A stretch of 64,000 nt of DNA, taken from contig NZ_JACETV010000001.1 in NCBI RefSeq assembly GCF_013912375.1, positions 124,001 through 188,000 of the forward strand. The letters are read 5' to 3'. The stretch comes from Emticicia sp. BO119. Its GTDB lineage: Bacteria; Bacteroidota; Bacteroidia; Cytophagales; Spirosomataceae. The notes beneath the pieces are model-generated. The model ran no database searches, was not told the origin of the DNA, and saw nothing but the letters and a program-made list of their open reading frames with translations. A program made the translations under genes and the position numbers. Positions 34,662 to 42,159 of this stretch are shown here, piece by piece; the first letter of the stretch is position 1; each line of letters starts with the position of its first letter.

Positions 34662-35897
34662 TTATAAGTATCGTGGTAGTGTAATAATAAATTCTGTGCC
34701 TTTGTTTACCTCACTTGTAAAATCGATTTTACCTTTCAGAAGTAATACGTATTGATTCACAATACTTAGCCCTAAGCCTGTTCCCTGAATGGCCTCAGCA
34801 TTACTCATACGGTAAAATCTTTCGAAAACGTGTTTTTTTTCAGCCTCAGGTATGCCAATGCCTTCATCTTTTATACTGATAATTACTTGGCTGTCTGTCA
34901 ATAGCCCTTTTATCTGAATAGAGGAATTTTCCGGCGAAAACTTGATTGCATTAGAAATAAGATTAATGACAATGTTTTTAATAAGCTTGGCATCAAGTCT
35001 TACTTCATATGAGTCGTTCAGGGCTTCACAAATACAATCAATTCTTTGCCCTTTTTTAGCAATCCCCTGCATCTGCTGACCTATTTCGTCTACCAGTTCA
35101 TTAATGGCAAAAGACTCGGGAGTTACCACAACCTTCCCTTCTTCAAGTTTATTGAGCGATAAAAAATCGTTAAGTATTTCTGTCAGATTTCTTACTGATG
35201 ATTTGATCCGGTGAATATGCTTGTCCCGCTTTTCGTTTTCATCTAAATCTCCATATTTTTCAACCAGCGACAGGGAAGAAAGAACTGTTGCCAGAGGTGT
35301 ACGAAACTCATGTGAAGCAATGGTAATAAACCTTGATTTCATCAGATTTACTTCTTGTTCACGTTTCAAGGCTCTGTCTAATTCATCTTTGGTTTTCTCT
35401 AATTTCTGAATTGCCTCTTTCAGTACCAATGTGCGCTCTTCTACTTCAACTTCCAGTTCATTTTTATAACTTACCAGCTTGTTTTCAGCAATCTTCCTGA
35501 TCGAAATGTCAATCACAAAGGCAATTACATAGGCTCCTTTGCTGTTTTGATAAGGACTCAGGCTGATTTCTACCGGAAACTCAGAGCCATCTTTACGCTT
35601 GGCATATAAATCCATACCACTCCCCATAGACCTTGCATGCGGATGCTCATTGAAATTCATTCTGTGGGCAGTATGCATCTGACGAAAGCGATTCGGAATT
35701 AAATCTTCTATCATCAGATCAGCCAGTTCTTCAGGCTCATACCCAAACATCTCAGCACCGCTGGGGTTTACACGTACAATTTTGCCTTGTTTGTCTGCTA
35801 TCAAAATCCCTTCAGTAGCAAAGAGAAAAATCGCCTCTGATTGGTGTAATATATCCATTTCCTCTATTGTTGGCGGGCTGCCAGTTTTCTTTTTCAT
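34662..35897 (-). CDS. cytoplasmic PAS-domain sensor histidine kinase
   Basis: 411 residues from the ATG at 35897 (the frame opens with a TTG two codons earlier). PAS domain about 15-135, coiled coil about 137-185, HisKA with phospho-acceptor His196 in ASHEFRTPL, HATPase with NLISNAIKFSP, DEGIGIP and GTGLGLSIV. No membrane helix is present, so it senses an internal signal. The PAS segment NRFRQMHTAHRMNF ... KRKDGSEFPVEISL resembles FixL, with His75 where FixL has its heme ligand, but the same His occurs in PAS domains without heme, so oxygen sensing is only a possibility. The gene is followed by the receiver-Crp gene, its evident partner. Confidence 0.92.
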   Translation of the reverse strand: MKKKTGSPPTIEEMDILHQSEAIFLFATEGILIADKQGKIVRVNPSGAEMFGYEPEELADLMIEDLIPNRFRQMHTAHRMNFNEHPHARSMGSGMDLYAKRKDGSEFPVEISLSPYQNSKGAYVIAFVIDISIRKIAENKLVSYKNELEVEVEERTLVLKEAIQKLEKTKDELDRALKREQEVNLMKSRFITIASHEFRTPLATVLSSLSLVEKYGDLDENEKRDKHIHRIKSSVRNLTEILNDFLSLNKLEEGKVVVTPESFAINELVDEIGQQMQGIAKKGQRIDCICEALNDSYEVRLDAKLIKNIVINLISNAIKFSPENSSIQIKGLLTDSQVIISIKDEGIGIPEAEKKHVFERFYRMSNAEAIQGTGLGLSIVNQYVLLLKGKIDFTSEVNKGTEFIITLPRYL

Positions 35898-35963
35898 CAG
35901 CAAAGGAGAGAAGTTTTAGCACCTAAAAATATGACAAAAATCAGGTTTCTGAAATAGTATTGA

Positions 35964-36036
35964 CAAAATTAATTGAATTATCATATTCTAATATGATAAT
36001 GCTCATATTCATTAGGAGATGAAATTCTGAATTTTG
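35964..36036. promoter_or_regulatory. divergent promoters sharing one Fnr/Crp-type operator
   Basis: The operator is AATATGAT, N4, CTCATATT at 35990-36009 (centre 35999.5, one mismatch between arms). To the right an xAnnTTTG box GAATTTTG at 36029-36036 begins 29.5 bases from the centre (for the stress-protein gene). To the left, on the minus strand, TAATTTTG at 35971-35964 begins 28.5 bases from it (for the kinase/regulator operon). A single bound dimer could activate both. A longer perfect palindrome (ATTATCATAT, N4, ATATGATAAT, 35977-36000) overlaps the same place. Confidence 0.75.
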
Positions 36037-36057
36037 TTGTATTGAAAAACTATATAT

Positions 36058-36876
36058 ATGAAAACCATTTTATTAGCCACCGATTTTTCAAAAGCTGCCA
36101 ACAAGGCAATATATATCGCTACTCAAATCGCTATTAAACAACAAGCCCGTCTGATACTATTTCATTCGTATCGGTTTTTAAATACTTACGATGATAACTA
36201 TGGGTATCCGATTGATGAAGTAAAAAAGATTAGTACAAAGAAATTAAACTATCTGAAAAGACGGATTCTTGAAAAAAGTGAACAGCCTCTTGAAATTATC
36301 TTGTGTAATAGACATGGCTTTGTGATGGATACTATAAAGGAAGCAATAGCTGAATATAATGTGGATTTGATAATAATGAGTAGTGTAGGGGATGCTCCTT
36401 TGGGGGCAGGATATTTTGGAAGTATTGCTACTGAAATGTTAGGTAAACTGAAAGTTCCTATGCTAATACTACCACCCGGATATAAACTCACTTATATTGA
36501 AAACGCCGTAATGGCTATTGACCTGAAGAAGCCCATTGATGCGATCGTTTTTGAGAAAAGCATTTATTTCCTCAGGGATTTAGGTGCGATCGTAGATGTG
36601 CTATATGTAGCTAAAAACGAAGCAGAAGCTAATAGTGAAGAGACAAAAGATGCGGTTTTAGGGCTTAGAGAATTATTGAAAAATGTGCCTCATACTTTTC
36701 AGACAATAATTGGCACCAGGCAAGTGGATGAAATGAATGCTTTTGTGAAAAAAAGAAAAGCACAATTGCTGATCACATTTCCGCAGCATCATACTTTTTT
36801 TGAGAGAGTTTTCTTACAGGGTAACACCCGTCGCTTGGTGTTTGATGCAGAAGTACCTGTATTGGCTATTCATTAA
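36058..36876 (+). CDS. tandem universal stress protein (UspA family)
   Basis: 272 residues with two Usp domains in tandem (about 1-142 and 145-272). The first is complete: MKTILLATDFSKAANKAI, LIIMSSVGD and the nucleotide-loop-like segment GSIATEMLGKLKVPMLILP. The second is more divergent (VMAIDLKKPIDAIVFEKSI, LLITFPQHHTFFERVF, TRRLVFDAEVPVLAIH). Such proteins help cells through energy or oxygen stress. It is divergent from the PAS-kinase operon, shares its operator, and is followed after 18 bases by a small gene. A homologue with the same layout lies at 42160. Confidence 0.9.
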   Translation: MKTILLATDFSKAANKAIYIATQIAIKQQARLILFHSYRFLNTYDDNYGYPIDEVKKISTKKLNYLKRRILEKSEQPLEIILCNRHGFVMDTIKEAIAEYNVDLIIMSSVGDAPLGAGYFGSIATEMLGKLKVPMLILPPGYKLTYIENAVMAIDLKKPIDAIVFEKSIYFLRDLGAIVDVLYVAKNEAEANSEETKDAVLGLRELLKNVPHTFQTIIGTRQVDEMNAFVKKRKAQLLITFPQHHTFFERVFLQGNTRRLVFDAEVPVLAIH

Positions 36877-36894
36877 ATTAAAAAACTATTATTT

Positions 36895-37242
36895 ATGAAA
36901 ATTGTCGTTGATAAAGAAATGACCGTTAGTCAATTAGGAAGAGCGTTCAACGAAGTTTATCCTTTCCTTAAAATTGAGCTGTATTGTAAAGGCAATGAAG
37001 TAAGTAATGATAGTTTTAATACATTAGGGGAGATTGCAAATGTGAAAAAACCATCAATATTTATCATTTCACCTACGATGACTATTCATGAAATCGAAAC
37101 TTATTTCTGGGAAGAATTGGGTCTGCAGGTAGCAGTTTTCAGAAAAGTTGGTAATTCTTGGATACATACCTCTTTCACCAACGACTGGACGCTTGAGAGA
37201 CAGAACCGAACGGGGATGAATATCTTCGGGGCAATTGCATGA
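36895..37242 (+). CDS. conserved small protein of unknown function, coupled to Usp gene
   Basis: 115 residues, soluble, no signal peptide, helix or metal motif that I can name. Readable segments are MTVSQLGRAFNEVYPFLKIEL, then IFIISPTMTIHEIETYFWEELGLQVAVFRKVGN and WTLERQNRTG at the end. The mixed alpha/beta pattern suggests a small regulatory domain. It follows the stress-protein gene by 18 bases, shares its Fnr-type promoter and ends inside a terminator hairpin. Function unknown; a role in the microaerobic response is inferred from position only. Confidence 0.75.
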   Translation: MKIVVDKEMTVSQLGRAFNEVYPFLKIELYCKGNEVSNDSFNTLGEIANVKKPSIFIISPTMTIHEIETYFWEELGLQVAVFRKVGNSWIHTSFTNDWTLERQNRTGMNIFGAIA

Positions 37243-37278
37243 GTATTCTATTAAATAAATACTCATGCAACGCTTTTA
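37235..37278 (+). terminator. terminator overlapping the stop codon of the small Usp-linked gene
   Basis: TTGCATGAGTATT (37235-37247) pairs perfectly with AATACTCATGCAA (37258-37270) around 10 bases; the TGA stop codon (37240-37242) is inside the left arm. CGCTTTTAATTG follows. Confidence 0.8.
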
Positions 37279-37653
37279 ATTGATTAGCACGCCTCTAAGT
37301 TACTCTAAAGAACTTTTGTTGTGATAATTTTACCTTAAGCATCTACAGCTATAATTCAGGGTACAGCATATAAAACATAGTTTTTTTAATAATCCGGTCT
37401 GGTTGGTTAGAATAAAATTGATCTCGTTTTATTCAGGGTAGTCATAGTCGGTCTTTTTTTTGATTAATGCAAGTTTTAAGATTCATTTTTATGGGTTTCA
37501 GTGATTGGCTTTCCTGGTATTCAGAATCTTATACTATCCAGCGTGGATATATCTTAAAATAAGCCCGGATAGCCAGAGCTCTTAGGAATGAACTTGTTAG
37601 AATAACCGCAAGTGATTACTCCTTATAACCGTATCATTTACCAGTAATTCCTG
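37279..37653. other. long intergenic region before the desaturase operon
   Basis: About 375 bases with no gene that I can support. A 23-codon frame at 37491-37562 (MGFSDWLSWYSES) has no evident ribosome-binding site and is probably chance. The stretch ends at the Fnr-type operator of the next operon. An inverted repeat AAACCC/GGGTTT at 37711-37729 lies further on, in the leader of that operon. Confidence 0.45.
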
Positions 37654-37701
37654 AAATATGATAAATATCAGTTTTTCAGTTGGAGTTTAATCATAATTGA
37701 G
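37654..37701 (+). promoter_or_regulatory. Fnr/Crp-type operator and promoter of the desaturase-ccoI-ccoS operon
   Basis: AAATATGAT, N4, ATCAGTTTT at 37654-37675; the left arm is identical to the hemN site and the right arm keeps ATCA. Centre 37664.5. Exactly 29.5 bases downstream is TAATTGAG (37694-37701), a partial match to TAnnTTTG. The predicted start site is about 45 bases before the ATG at 37750. Confidence 0.65.
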
Positions 37702-37749
37702 CCTTTAGTTAAACCCTAATTTTGGGTTTTCAATTAACACACGTTCTTA

Positions 37750-38496
37750 ATGGCAATTTTAATCTTTTTTCTGGCTCACTGGTACTTATCCTTATTTTCA
37801 CAGACTTTCTTCCTGCACCGCTATGCGGCTCACCAGATGTTCACAATGTCGAAAGGATGGGAGAAATTTTTTTATGTTTTCACTTTCATCACACAAGGCT
37901 CATCATTTTTAAGCCCTAAAGCCTACGGTATCATGCACCGGTTACACCATGCGTATGCTGATACTGAAAAAGACCCACACTCACCGAGTTATTCTGATAA
38001 CCTCTTTCATATGATGTGGAAAACGAAGAATTATTATAATGATATACTGAACGATAAGGCCAATATAGAGCCGAAGTTTAAAAAGGGCGTACCCAACTGG
38101 ATGTTTATGGAACGCCTGGGTGATAAGTGGACAGTAAGGGTAGCATGGGGTGTGCTTTATACTTTGTTTTATATCTATTTTGCTACTAATGCGTGGGAAT
38201 ATCTCCTATTGCCGATTCATTACCTGATGGGACCAGTACATGGGGTGATCATCAACTGGTTTGCACATAAATATGGTTATACCAACTTTAAAGTAAACGA
38301 TACAGCAAAAAACCTGCTCCCGTTCGATTTCCTGATGATGGGAGAATCTTATCACAACAACCATCATAAATTGGGGGGTAGGGCAAATTTCGGCATTAAA
38401 TGGCATGAGTTTGACCCTACGTACCCAATCATTTTATTGCTCAATAAACTACACATTATAAAGCTCAAACTAAATAACGATTTGAACTATATGTAA
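37750..38496 (+). CDS. fatty acid desaturase (acyl-CoA/delta-9 type)
   Basis: Membrane di-iron desaturase of 248 residues that introduces a double bond in a fatty acyl chain using oxygen. The three His boxes are HRYAAH (near 24), HRLHHAYADT (near 61) and HNNHHKLGG (near 199); several hydrophobic segments lie between them. At 248 residues it is compact for the family. It is the first gene of an operon with ccoI and ccoS (20-base gap) and has an Fnr-type operator. An oxygen-using enzyme regulated with the high-affinity oxidase suggests membrane-fluidity adjustment or oxygen competition at low oxygen; this is inferred. Confidence 0.9.
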   Translation: MAILIFFLAHWYLSLFSQTFFLHRYAAHQMFTMSKGWEKFFYVFTFITQGSSFLSPKAYGIMHRLHHAYADTEKDPHSPSYSDNLFHMMWKTKNYYNDILNDKANIEPKFKKGVPNWMFMERLGDKWTVRVAWGVLYTLFYIYFATNAWEYLLLPIHYLMGPVHGVIINWFAHKYGYTNFKVNDTAKNLLPFDFLMMGESYHNNHHKLGGRANFGIKWHEFDPTYPIILLLNKLHIIKLKLNNDLNYM

Positions 38497-38515
38497 CCTC
38501 CTGAATACTACAGCT

Positions 38516-40921
38516 ATGACACTCAATGATACCAGAATAGCATGCTACCACTGCGGAGACGATTGTGCCGACAGCCCGATTGTGCTGGATGATAAACACT
38601 TTTGTTGTCATGGCTGTAAGACTGTTTATGAGATTCTGCAAGACAATAACCTCTGTTCATACTACGACCTGAACCAGAATGCAGGTATTAGCCTGAAAGC
38701 CGCCAGTTTTAATGGCAGGTTTGATTATCTGGCTGATGAAAAAATACAAACCCAGTTGCTCGACTTTCAGAGTGTAGGCATTAATAAAGTGACCTTGTTT
38801 ATTCCCGCAATTCACTGTAGTTCATGCGTGTGGTTGCTCGAAAACTTCAATAAGATTCAGACAGGCATCTTTACGGCAAGGCTTAATTTCCTCAGAAAAG
38901 AATTATCACTAAGTTATGACCCAAGCAAAGTAAATTTACAGATTATTGTAGAACTCTTGGCTACTTTAGGGTATGAACCGCTCATTAACCTGCAAAGTGT
39001 TGAGCATCAGCCTAAACAAAACAAAGTTCAAAGACGCCTCATACTTCAGATAGGCGTAGTAGGGTTTTGCATGGGTAATGTCATGCTCCTGAGTTTTCCT
39101 GAGTATTTTAAATTAGACCTCAATAATATAGTAGATGCCACCTATCAGCGGTTTTTCTTATATCTTAACTTTTTGCTGTCACTACCGGTCTTTTTTTTCG
39201 GAGCTTCTGATTACCTCAAAGGCGCTATCATTTCTATTAAAGAAAACCTGCGCAATAAGACTACGATACTTAGTGTAGATATTCCGATAGCTTTAGGCAT
39301 TACTGCTCTGTTTGTCAGAAGTAGCTTTGAAACTTTTGTGAATCATTCAGCAGGGTATTGGGATAGCCTCGCTGGATTGGTTTTCTTCTTATTAACAGGT
39401 AAATGGGTGCAGCAGGTTACTTACAATTATCTGTCTTTTGAGCGTAACTATAAATCGTATTTCCCTTTAGCCGTAAAAGTAAAAAATGCTTTCAAAAATG
39501 TTTCTGAATTACAAAAAGGTGACATCATAGACATACATCATCAGGAGCTGATTCCAGCTGATTCTTTGCTGCTATCAGATAGAGCCTATATTGATTACAG
39601 CTTCGTAACCGGCGAATCGGAACCAATCAAAAAAGAAAAGGGAGAGTTGATATATGCTGGAGGCAGGCTGATCGGCGAAAAAGTGCATCTCACAGTACAG
39701 AAACAAGTTTCACAGAGCTATCTGACAGAATTGTGGAACAACGATGCCTTCAAGAAAGAGAAAAAAACACCTGCCATAGATTTAGCCAATGCTTTCAGTA
39801 AATACTTTACTTATACCACCCTTCTGATTGCTTCAGTAACAGGTATATACTGGTATTTTCATCAACCTGACTTGGTCTGGACAAGCGTAACCGCTGTATT
39901 AATGGTAGCCTGCCCTTGTGCACTTACACTCTCTATGCCTTTTACCATGAACACGGCAATGGGTATTTTTGGTAGAAATAAATTTTTTGTGAAAAATCAG
40001 ATGGTAGTCCAGTTAATGACTGAGATAGATGAAGTTGTATTTGATAAAACCGGAACTCTCACCGAAAACAAAAACGGGCAGTTACATTTTGCAGACGGAT
40101 ATCTGAATGAACAGGAAAAAAGTTGGATAGGCCAGTTGGCGGCACAATCAATGCACCCCCTAAGCAAAATGATATACCAACACTTAGGAATAGGTAAAGG
40201 TAATATAAGCTATTTTAATGAAATAAAAGGAATGGGGATTGAAGGAGTAATAGATGGGAATTTCATCAGATTAGGAAATGCTGAGTTTATCGGACTACCT
40301 GCAACAGGTACGATTGCCAGTCAGGTAAATGTTGAAATAAACCGGGAATATAAAGGATATTTTACCATAAAATCAGAGTATCGCAAAAACTGGAAAGATG
40401 TTTTAGAACAATTGCAGGCCGGTTTTAAAATGGCTCTGTTATCAGGCGATAATGATGAAGAAAAGAATCGCCTGAATCGCTACTTTCATGAAAACAGATT
40501 ATTGTTTAATCAGAAACCACAGGATAAACTGAATTTCATTAAGAAAGAGCAGGAAGCGGGGCATCATGTACTGATGATTGGTGATGGGCTGAATGATGCA
40601 GGGGCTTTGCGCCAAAGCAATGTAGGTATTGCCCTGAGCGAAGACGTACAGGCATTCTCGCCTGCCTGTGATGCTATCCTGGATGCATCAAATTTCAGCC
40701 GCCTGACAGATTTCCTACGATTCAGTAAAACAGCCCTTAATATCGTAAAAGCGAGCTTCATATTATCTTTAGTCTATAATTTTATAGGTATAGGCTGGGC
40801 TGTATCGGGGCAGTTATCGCCTGTAATGGCCGCTATTTTTATGCCTTTGAGTTCGTTATCAGTGGTATTATTTGCAGTAGGTACAACTTACCTTTTTGCC
40901 AAACTTAAAAAATTGATTTAG
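38516..40921 (+). CDS. ccoI: CcoI/FixI-type copper-exporting P-type ATPase
   Basis: P1B ATPase of 801 residues that moves copper across the inner membrane for assembly of the cbb3 oxidase. N-terminal Cys-rich metal segment (CYHCGDDC, FCCHGC), a heavy-metal-associated domain with CSSC at 101-104, eight membrane helices, actuator VTGESEPI, the intramembrane CPC in MVACPCALT (near 465), the phosphorylation site DKTGTLTE (near 509), SMHPLSK and GDGLNDAGAL. The position before ccoS and near ccoNOQP supports CcoI rather than a copper-resistance pump. Confidence 0.94.
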   Translation: MTLNDTRIACYHCGDDCADSPIVLDDKHFCCHGCKTVYEILQDNNLCSYYDLNQNAGISLKAASFNGRFDYLADEKIQTQLLDFQSVGINKVTLFIPAIHCSSCVWLLENFNKIQTGIFTARLNFLRKELSLSYDPSKVNLQIIVELLATLGYEPLINLQSVEHQPKQNKVQRRLILQIGVVGFCMGNVMLLSFPEYFKLDLNNIVDATYQRFFLYLNFLLSLPVFFFGASDYLKGAIISIKENLRNKTTILSVDIPIALGITALFVRSSFETFVNHSAGYWDSLAGLVFFLLTGKWVQQVTYNYLSFERNYKSYFPLAVKVKNAFKNVSELQKGDIIDIHHQELIPADSLLLSDRAYIDYSFVTGESEPIKKEKGELIYAGGRLIGEKVHLTVQKQVSQSYLTELWNNDAFKKEKKTPAIDLANAFSKYFTYTTLLIASVTGIYWYFHQPDLVWTSVTAVLMVACPCALTLSMPFTMNTAMGIFGRNKFFVKNQMVVQLMTEIDEVVFDKTGTLTENKNGQLHFADGYLNEQEKSWIGQLAAQSMHPLSKMIYQHLGIGKGNISYFNEIKGMGIEGVIDGNFIRLGNAEFIGLPATGTIASQVNVEINREYKGYFTIKSEYRKNWKDVLEQLQAGFKMALLSGDNDEEKNRLNRYFHENRLLFNQKPQDKLNFIKKEQEAGHHVLMIGDGLNDAGALRQSNVGIALSEDVQAFSPACDAILDASNFSRLTDFLRFSKTALNIVKASFILSLVYNFIGIGWAVSGQLSPVMAAIFMPLSSLSVVLFAVGTTYLFAKLKKLI

Positions 40922-40923
40922 CT

Positions 40924-41091
40924 ATGGCAGTCATTATTCTTTTAGTAGTAGCGGCTCTTTTGGTAGCTGCAGGTTTCTTAGCTTCTTTCTTCTGGGCCAC
41001 TAATGACGGCCAGTTTGACGATACTTTTACCCCATCTGTAAGGATTTTGTTTGACGATGAAAAACCTGCCGAAAATCATAAGGTTTCATGA
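40924..41091 (+). CDS. ccoS: cbb3 oxidase assembly protein CcoS
   Basis: Small membrane protein of 55 residues. One helix (MAVIILLVVAALLVAAGFLASFFWA), then the family signature WATNDGQFDD(T)FTPSVRILFDDE, which is typical of CcoS (W-A-x-x-xGQFDD). CcoS is needed for insertion of heme and copper into CcoN. It starts 2 bases after the ccoI stop codon, so translation is coupled. Confidence 0.92.
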   Translation: MAVIILLVVAALLVAAGFLASFFWATNDGQFDDTFTPSVRILFDDEKPAENHKVS

Positions 41092-41123
41092 GTTGCAATA
41101 GATTTTAAATAGATAAAGTAGTA

Positions 41124-41131
41124 TAGCTTTG
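41124..41131 (+). promoter_or_regulatory. possible -7 box before the gene at 41154
   Basis: TAGCTTTG matches TAnnTTTG exactly and lies 23-30 bases before the ATG at 41154. No TTG at the usual -33 spacing is seen. Confidence 0.45.
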
Positions 41132-41153
41132 TACATTCAATCAATCGAATGCT

Positions 41154-41999
41154 ATGAAGTCAAAATTCCATAAGAACATCTATAACTATATTCAGAAATC
41201 TATCAGTTTTGTACTTGAAACCGGAGCTTTGGTAGGTCTTATTGTATTAGTAATCCTTTTTTTTGTGGCTCGTAACTGTCAGGCACAGGTTGATTTCTCT
41301 AAAATACCTGCGAATGAAAAGTTTATTAACAATAAAGCCTCAATAATGGTAAAGAATATAGGCTTAGTGCAGCGGGACGAAGAGTTAGATTGTACCTGGA
41401 AGACCTCTCATGCACAGATTAGCGGTATGTTAGATACCAAAACACAGGAGTTCCTGAATGACTGGCTGTCGGGTATGACCTACTTTGGCAATTGCGAGGG
41501 TGATAAAGAGTGTTATGATTTTCAATCGTATCATTATTACTACAAAGCTACAAGAGTAACTCATCTGCAAAACGATTTATTAGGGTTTTACTTACATGAA
41601 GGAAATTGTAAAGATGAAAAGACTTATTGCCTGGAGAACCAGGATTGGGAGATATATGATTTGAGAGGGAAACGATTTTTACAGGAGGGAGATATACTTT
41701 TGCAGGATAATAAATCTCAGGAGAAGTTTTTTACGCTGATTGAAAGCAAAGTGAAAAAACAAAAATGGAATTTAGTGAATGACTGGAAAATCTATACACG
41801 CCAGATCGGTTTAGATAATAATCAATTGATTGTTTATCTGAATAATGATATGCTGAATAATAGCAAGGGAGTTATAGTACGATTCAGAATAGATGAAGTT
41901 CAAAGCCTGCTTGTGCCATGTTTTGCCAATCGTTTGAAAAACAGAGCTTGCGAAGAGTTTAATCAACCCATTATCGGGCATCATTTATTAAAAAACTGA
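41154..41999 (+). CDS. membrane-anchored or exported protein of unknown function
   Basis: 281 residues. The N-terminus has a basic segment and one hydrophobic helix (about 24-43, ALVGLIVLVILFFVARNCQAQ), which may be a membrane anchor or a long signal peptide. The exported part has six Cys (LDCTWK, GNCEGDKECYDF, GNCKDEKTYC) that could form disulfides, and ends with GHHLLKN. I do not recognise the family; the mix of strands in the C-terminal half is reminiscent of DUF3298-like proteins, but weakly. It lies between ccoS and a stress-protein gene, with its own -7 box and terminator. Role unknown. Confidence 0.7.
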   Translation: MKSKFHKNIYNYIQKSISFVLETGALVGLIVLVILFFVARNCQAQVDFSKIPANEKFINNKASIMVKNIGLVQRDEELDCTWKTSHAQISGMLDTKTQEFLNDWLSGMTYFGNCEGDKECYDFQSYHYYYKATRVTHLQNDLLGFYLHEGNCKDEKTYCLENQDWEIYDLRGKRFLQEGDILLQDNKSQEKFFTLIESKVKKQKWNLVNDWKIYTRQIGLDNNQLIVYLNNDMLNNSKGVIVRFRIDEVQSLLVPCFANRLKNRACEEFNQPIIGHHLLKN

Positions 42000-42037
42000 C
42001 ATTTCTTAGGTAGAAATATTTAGGTTCGTAAAGTCGG

Positions 42038-42067
42038 AAAAAGACAGGTATTACCTGTCTTTTTTTT
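42038..42067 (+). terminator. rho-independent terminator
   Basis: A stem of 12 bp (42038-42049 with 42053-42064; core GACAGGT/ACCTGTC) with a 3-base loop followed by a run of T to 42067. Confidence 0.9.
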
Positions 42068-42133
42068 CTGATATATATCATGTTTTCATGTATGCCTTCT
42101 CATAAATTGCTTATGATGAGTAGCTTAATTTTG
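42064..42133 (+). promoter_or_regulatory. candidate promoter of the second Usp gene with a weaker Fnr-type half-site
   Basis: TAATTTTG at 42126-42133 matches the -7 consensus; TTG at 42107-42109 is 16 bases upstream. A TGA-N6-TCA core (TTTTCTGAT, N4, ATCATGTTT, 42064-42085) has a good right arm and a poor left arm; its centre (42074.5) is 51.5 bases before the -7 box, about two helical turns further than the other sites, as in class I activation. The left arm overlaps the T-tract of the preceding terminator, so the match may be accidental. Confidence 0.45.
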
Positions 42134-42159
42134 TATTGAAAATTAAACCACTCCTCAAT

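Noticed and set aside
35506-35855. FixL-type heme-binding PAS domain in the kinase at 34662
   Set aside because: His75 is where FixL has its heme ligand, but the surrounding pattern (RFR-x2-H-x2-H) is common in PAS domains without heme, so oxygen binding cannot be claimed.
37491-37562. 23-codon frame MGFSDWLSWYSES... in the long intergenic region
   Set aside because: No ribosome-binding site or conservation can be shown; the length is compatible with chance.
37711-37729. AAACCC/GGGTTT inverted repeat in the leader of the desaturase gene
   Set aside because: Only 6 bp of pairing and no T-tract; too weak to call a terminator or operator.
37722-37919. Overlapping 65-codon frame at the desaturase start
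   Set aside because: It is in another frame than the His-box protein, whose start at 37750 fits the operator-promoter distance.
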